A program made the position numbers and the translations under genes. A DNA stretch of 64,000 nt from Hevea brasiliensis (Eukaryota > Streptophyta > Magnoliopsida > Malpighiales > Euphorbiaceae): positions 11,653,650-11,717,649 of the forward strand of contig NC_079505.1 in assembly GCF_030052815.1 (NCBI RefSeq), written 5' to 3'. Below are positions 59,755 to 64,000 of this stretch, piece by piece. Position 1 is the stretch's first letter. Each line of letters starts with the position of its first letter. A model generated the notes under the pieces. It did no database searches, had not been told where the DNA came from, and saw nothing but the letters and a program-made list of their open reading frames with translations.

Positions 59755-60013
59755 CTAAGGTAACAGAGCCTTAGCTAACCAATCTGCAAATTTTTCTTGT
59801 TTGCACTATCAATTTTACAAAAAGAAACAGATACGAAAAGGGTACAAAACTGGGAGATGATTTTAACACTAGCTTGAATGTCCTTAAGGGTATTGTCTTT
59901 GCCGTGAAAAATATATTATAAATGACAAAATAATCAGAATTTAACATTGTCAGGAACTGTGAATTTTCAGGGACGACCACCACATGTTTGATAAAATGCT
60001 TCAAAGATTTCAT
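59755..60013 (-). pseudogene. RNase H-like domain relic (plant non-LTR type)
   Basis: On the minus strand the end reads FADWLAKALLP-stop, preceded in a neighbouring frame by VSFCKIDSANKK. Together these look like the C-terminal end of the RNase H-like domain found in plant LINE-derived proteins (family pattern: R.AN..ADWLAKA). A frameshift separates the two parts near 59795. No reverse transcriptase or catalytic acid is visible nearby, so this is a short fragment, judged by motif only. Confidence 0.45.
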
Positions 60014-61752
60014 GCACTGAAGTAGCTCAATTTGTACATATTTTCCTTATTCAAATGTTCAGCAGATGGGTTTGCTGATTAGAAAATGACTATACAAAAC
60101 CAAATGTAAAAATCCCAACATTAAAAGGTCTTCAAACAATTAAACACGCAAGTCTCTTCTAGTTGGATGACTAAATCGCAAAAATTCAAAATTTATGATT
60201 GCAATGAAAATAATACAAATTTTAGTGACAATGTTTTCAATTATAGTTCAAATACTATCATTTTGTTGGGGTTTAGAAACTTAATGACATGTATATATTT
60301 AAAAATTTGTTAGACACTTAATTTTGGTGATTTTTTTTTCTCCATTATGCATCTATAACATCTTTCTTTCTCTTTATGTGAAGTTGATAAGTTATGAGTG
60401 AAAGCAGAGAAGAGAAGAGAATTAGGGAGGGATGAAAGAGATAGATGGGGACATTTCTAGATGTATTGCTTTCCAAATTTCTACTGCCTAATTCACTTTG
60501 TTTGAGTGTTTGTTTTTTCCTCCATTTAGTCTCTTATGCTTTGAAGTCAACAAAAAAATGGTAAGAAAAAAATTTTGGGTATCCCTTTGACTTTGATGAA
60601 AGTATATGTAATATGACTGCACAATTGGCAATACTCCCCTTCCAGGGTCCAACAATGAGGGCATTGGATCTGTTAGAGCTGTAAGAGTTTCCTTAGAGAC
60701 TCAAAAGTCAAAGATATTTTGTATATTTACTTTAGTTAGTATAATGTTTGGTGTAAAGGAGTGCAAATGCAGAATTTATGGAGTAAATTCTGAAAAGTAA
60801 TTCTGCAGTAGGTATGGCTCATGTACTGCTTTTATAATGTGTCTCCTATACAAGGAGCTTTATGTTAATGAAATTGTGTGAGTGCAGATGTTCCATTTCA
60901 AAAAACTTATGTTTAGTTCTCTCTTTTTATGCTCAATAATTTAACAGGATCAATAACATAGTGTTAAAAGCTTATGTATCATGATATAAAATATCAAGCA
61001 CCTATCTGATCATGTAAAAGTTACCATAATATAAGGTCTCGTATAAAGGTGAAGAAATGGCTAATCCGTTCAGGTTGATTGAATTCTTCACCAAAAAGGA
61101 TGTTCAAAGTATTATCAGGATTAGCTTATGTTTTGTGCTTTATCTTATGTTTTTTTTTTCTCTGCCAGGTTTTTTCACTTAATATGATGCATTTGGAACT
61201 GGGTGTATGGGGAAGCGTGATGGCTGGGATTAGCTTATTGGAATGATTTCCATTAGCACTAAAAATATCTGTATCTCTACCATAGTTGTTGAATGATTCA
61301 ACAGCAGCTGATTAGAATTGAATCCATCTCACACAAGAAATAGGAGGATTTTTGTATCTATTTATTCTAATTGCCATATTTGCTGAATATAATTGTGACT
61401 TTATGTCGGTTATGTCAGATGATATGGAACCGTTGTTGACGGTAATAAAACTCATAAATTCTGTTTTAGAGTTTATTTAATAACTTTTACCTTGGCATGC
61501 CTATGAAGCACAAAGGTTTACAATTGTCTTTGTTCTGTCAGTCAAACTAATTGAAGTTACAATATGATTGGATCATTTTTATGAAAAAGGGTTATGATGA
61601 GGAGCCACCATTAGACTTCAAAATTGATCATGAAGGTATTTGGTCATCATTTGGATGTTTCTCATTCATGTGTTATATCTATTCATTATATTGGCAGATA
61701 TCCCACCTCTGTGGTTAAATCTTGCTCTTCTTATAGTTGTTTGTGCGTAACA
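60014..61752. other. Unassigned intergenic DNA
   Basis: No convincing gene. 60668-60899 (TGTTAGAGCTGTAAG ... CATTTCA) looks a little like a short copia solo LTR, with a TATA-like TTTTATAATG and a CTCCTATACAAGGAG palindrome, but no target-site duplication is seen. The rest shows no recognisable feature. Confidence 0.4.
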
Positions 61753-62513
61753 ATGGATGGCGAAATAAACAGCATCAATGGCATTCTTAGAAGTACTGCA
61801 TCGGATTCCTTGCAAACCTATTGTGCAATGTAAGGCCGTATGCAAGCGTTGGTGCCCTCTATTTCCAGCCCCTTATTTCCTTAGTCGCTTCCATAGCCAC
61901 CAACAAATGATCCCCACTAAAACAAGATTGTTCTCAAACTCTATAAGCAGCTGATGCTCTTGATTCCTCCTTTTTGGAGTTCCACATTGACAAGTTACAA
62001 GATGTTAAGAGAGAATATAAGTAAGGGGGAGCCAAGCCTAATTAGCTTAAGCCATTTTGATGGAGACAATCCTGAGCTCAACGATAGAATCGTGCCAACA
62101 GCCTTCAACACTCTCAGGATCAGAATCTTACACCCCTCAATATCGAATTCTCTCTCATTTTCTTCCCAAAAGATCACATGGTTGTGGGTTATTGCTATGG
62201 CTTACTCTTGTGCACCACAGGTATATTACATCTGCAATCCTACCACCAAGCATTGGGCTGCACTCCCTCCGGTCCTCGCTGCCATGATTTGGTACACGTT
62301 GGCTTTGTATGCAATCCCTACTACCAAACAGATAATAAGGGATGTGCCACTTTGCAACACAGCATTCTCCATGGCCGTCAATGGCTAAATCCATCCTACT
62401 GGTTCTTCAGACAAGTTCTAGCTATCCATCCTTATGATCCCATCATCTTGTATATTGGTTTGCCTATCTCAGCATACATAGTTCTTTCTTGCAATTTCGC
62501 AACTAAAATCTAG
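61753..62513 (+). pseudogene. F-box protein pseudogene
   Basis: Starts MDGEINSIN at 61753, then shifts frame (about 61780) into LEVLHRIPCKPIVQCKAVCK followed by RWCPLF and PYFLSRF, a typical F-box (Skp1-binding) helix set. Stops follow near 61948. Downstream pieces in different frames still resemble the F-box-associated region: GYCYGLLLC (about 62180-62210), YYICNPTTKHWAALPP (about 62222-62270) and HVGFVCNPYY (about 62298-62330). At least three frameshifts or stops are needed to connect them, so it cannot make a working protein. Intact relatives recruit substrates to SCF ubiquitin ligases. No copy is seen in the duplicon units. Confidence 0.7.
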
Positions 62514-63455
62514 GAATTAGTTCTTGAGTGTTCATTTTGGAAGAACAAGACATATATATATATATATACATATATATATATTATGGATTGACTTTAAGCA
62601 TATGCGGTGGGTGGTACAAATTGTTTGGATGGAAGAGAGAGAGAGAGTCTTGCAATAGGGAATTGTCTGCAAATCTTATGATTTCCTTGCTTCTTTATAC
62701 CTCTAAATAATGGAGAAAAGCTTCCATTGACAATGGTAGTCTTTTCCTATATAATTCAGTGGAAGTTTAATAAATTGGAATAATAAATAAAAATGAAATT
62801 TATTTACATGATTATTAAATATATTAATTAGGTATACTAATAAGCTTTAATTAACTTAGCAGTACTAGAATTGTCTATAGAGTTATGAGGTCTCAAGTTC
62901 GAATTCCAATCGAAGCCAATTGTAAAGAAATATATATATATATATATGTAAAATGAATTTAATATTAAACATATAATTTTCCTATATATCAAAATTATTT
63001 ATAAATAAATTTATTAAATTAATTTAATTAAATTTTATTAATTAACTTATTAATTTACATTTAATTAATATGAGATTGACTGAATCAAAATCATTAATTG
63101 AAGATGTGATGAGAAATTATGACAGTTAGAATTCTTGCCGACATATTTTGATTAAATATCGCAAATTATAACTTCTTAATGATATATGTGTCTAGGTAAT
63201 TCTATAATCCCATCTGAAGAGAACGCAGAAGAGTAACATTGAATTATAGTGTATCGTTTAAACGTTGTACTTTGTGATTGAATTCGAAAGAAAACTGAAA
63301 GTGAACTTCTCATTCAAGAAATGAACACCATATAGGAAGCTGCTACAAACTCAACAATCTCTGTTTATAGCTCATCTAACTAACTCACAAAAAGAAGTAG
63401 TAAATTATCTATGCAATCAGCTCCAGCTCATTGTTCTGCAACCATCCCACTCAAA
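62514..63455. other. Intergenic, SSR and tRNA-like fragment
   Basis: Contains (TA)n at 62551-62580, (GA)n at about 62635-62646 and another TA run at 62931-62947. 62860-62912 has GAGGTCTCAAGTTCGAATTCC, a strong pol III B box, with a poor A box upstream, suggesting a SINE fragment. 63275-63400 matches 17835-17975. No gene is seen. Confidence 0.5.
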
Positions 63456-64000
63456 CTAATAGCATCTAAACACAAAAGGAATATTGTCCTCCTGAAAATA
63501 GTAGAAGTTGGTGAGGCTCAACTCTATCATGTAGGACCATGCTCTTCGCAATATGGATTTATGTACAAAATGGCAGCTATGGTCAGCAAAACTATGGCAT
63601 AAGAAATCACAGAACTCACATAGAAAGCATCCATGTCCATAAAGCCACCATCCTTTATATGATCTTTTTTATCCTCCTTTGAAACTCCTGGCACTATTGA
63701 TGAAGAAAAGCAAATTCTAGATAATGGAGGTCCGCAAAGGAAAGGGTTCCCCTTATAGCTATTATTCTTGAATGTCGCAAATTGTGCAGCCATCTCAGGT
63801 GTCTCGCTAGATAAGTTGTTGTGCTACATTGAAGACAACTAAAAAATTTAGTTGAGAAGCTGAGGGATGTTGCCATTCAAGTTGTTGTGGGAAAGATCCA
63901 AGCTCTCAATTTGCTTCAGGTTTGAAAATGATTGCGGAATCAATCCAGTCAACTTGTTATGGGAAAGGTTTAATAGCTGGATTATGTTAAAATTTCCTAT
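63456..64000 (-). pseudogene. LRR receptor-like protein (RLP) pseudogene, 3' end only
   Basis: Read leftward from the window edge it gives LRR repeats (LLNLSHNKLTGLIPQSF, then LESLDLSHNNLNGNIP-like text), then the C-terminal cap QFATFKNNSYKGNPFLCGPPL, an acidic stretch and a membrane helix (AIVLLTIAAILYINPY). This is the typical end of plant RLPs of the RLP1/RLP13-15 type, which have no kinase. Three lesions are visible: about one base lost near 63845 and two near 63825 (between the last LRR and the cap), and one lost near 63552 just after INPY; the original stop would be at 63456-63458. The N-terminal majority lies beyond the window. Intact members are cell-surface receptors working with co-receptor kinases. 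Confidence 0.8.

Noticed and set aside
60668..60899. Short copia solo LTR
   Set aside because: The TG start and CA end are weak evidence without matching inverted ends or a target-site duplication; mentioned only as a possibility.

Overview
This is plant nuclear DNA: AT-rich, full of microsatellites and retroelement debris, with an intronless G-type lectin receptor kinase gene, an F-box relic and an LRR receptor-like-protein relic. No bacterial, organellar or viral genes are seen. The sequence style suggests a woody eudicot, perhaps Malpighiales/Euphorbiaceae, but that is an impression and not demonstrated.

Layout. Positions 1-2007 are the degenerate 3' end of a Ty1/copia retrotransposon (RNase H relic, polypurine tract, 3' LTR). 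Its LTR ends inside the last 14 codons of a lectin receptor kinase copy (RLK0), of which only 2009-2050 is in the window. From there the window is a head-to-tail array of one large duplicon, each unit running from the 3' end of one kinase gene to the 3' end of the next. Copy A (2009-25312) carries intact RLK1 (22829-25312, 827 aa). Copy B (25313-48806) carries RLK2 (46324-48806), about 11 residues different and broken by a 1-nt frameshift. Copy C (48807 to about 59170) has no kinase gene and decays into a different neighbourhood: an RNase H-like relic (minus), an F-box pseudogene (plus) and the 3' end of an LRR receptor-like-protein pseudogene (minus) that runs off the window.

The three copies are nearly identical where they align, but each lacks different multi-kb blocks: A lacks about 4.07 kb present in B (34277-38350); B lacks about 4.34 kb present in A (12040-16377); C lacks about 4.57 kb present in A (6784-11354). 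At the same place A and B carry unrelated blocks (18277-19672 versus 41268-43178, the latter starting like a CACTA transposon). The unit is also built from older, more diverged internal duplications, and contains tRNA-like SINE-type modules and two abutting LTR-like elements.

Function. The only apparently intact protein gene is RLK1, a plasma-membrane S-domain receptor kinase. Receptor kinases, F-box genes and receptor-like proteins commonly form fast-evolving plant gene clusters, and here gene birth, frameshift and retrotransposon disruption are visible side by side.
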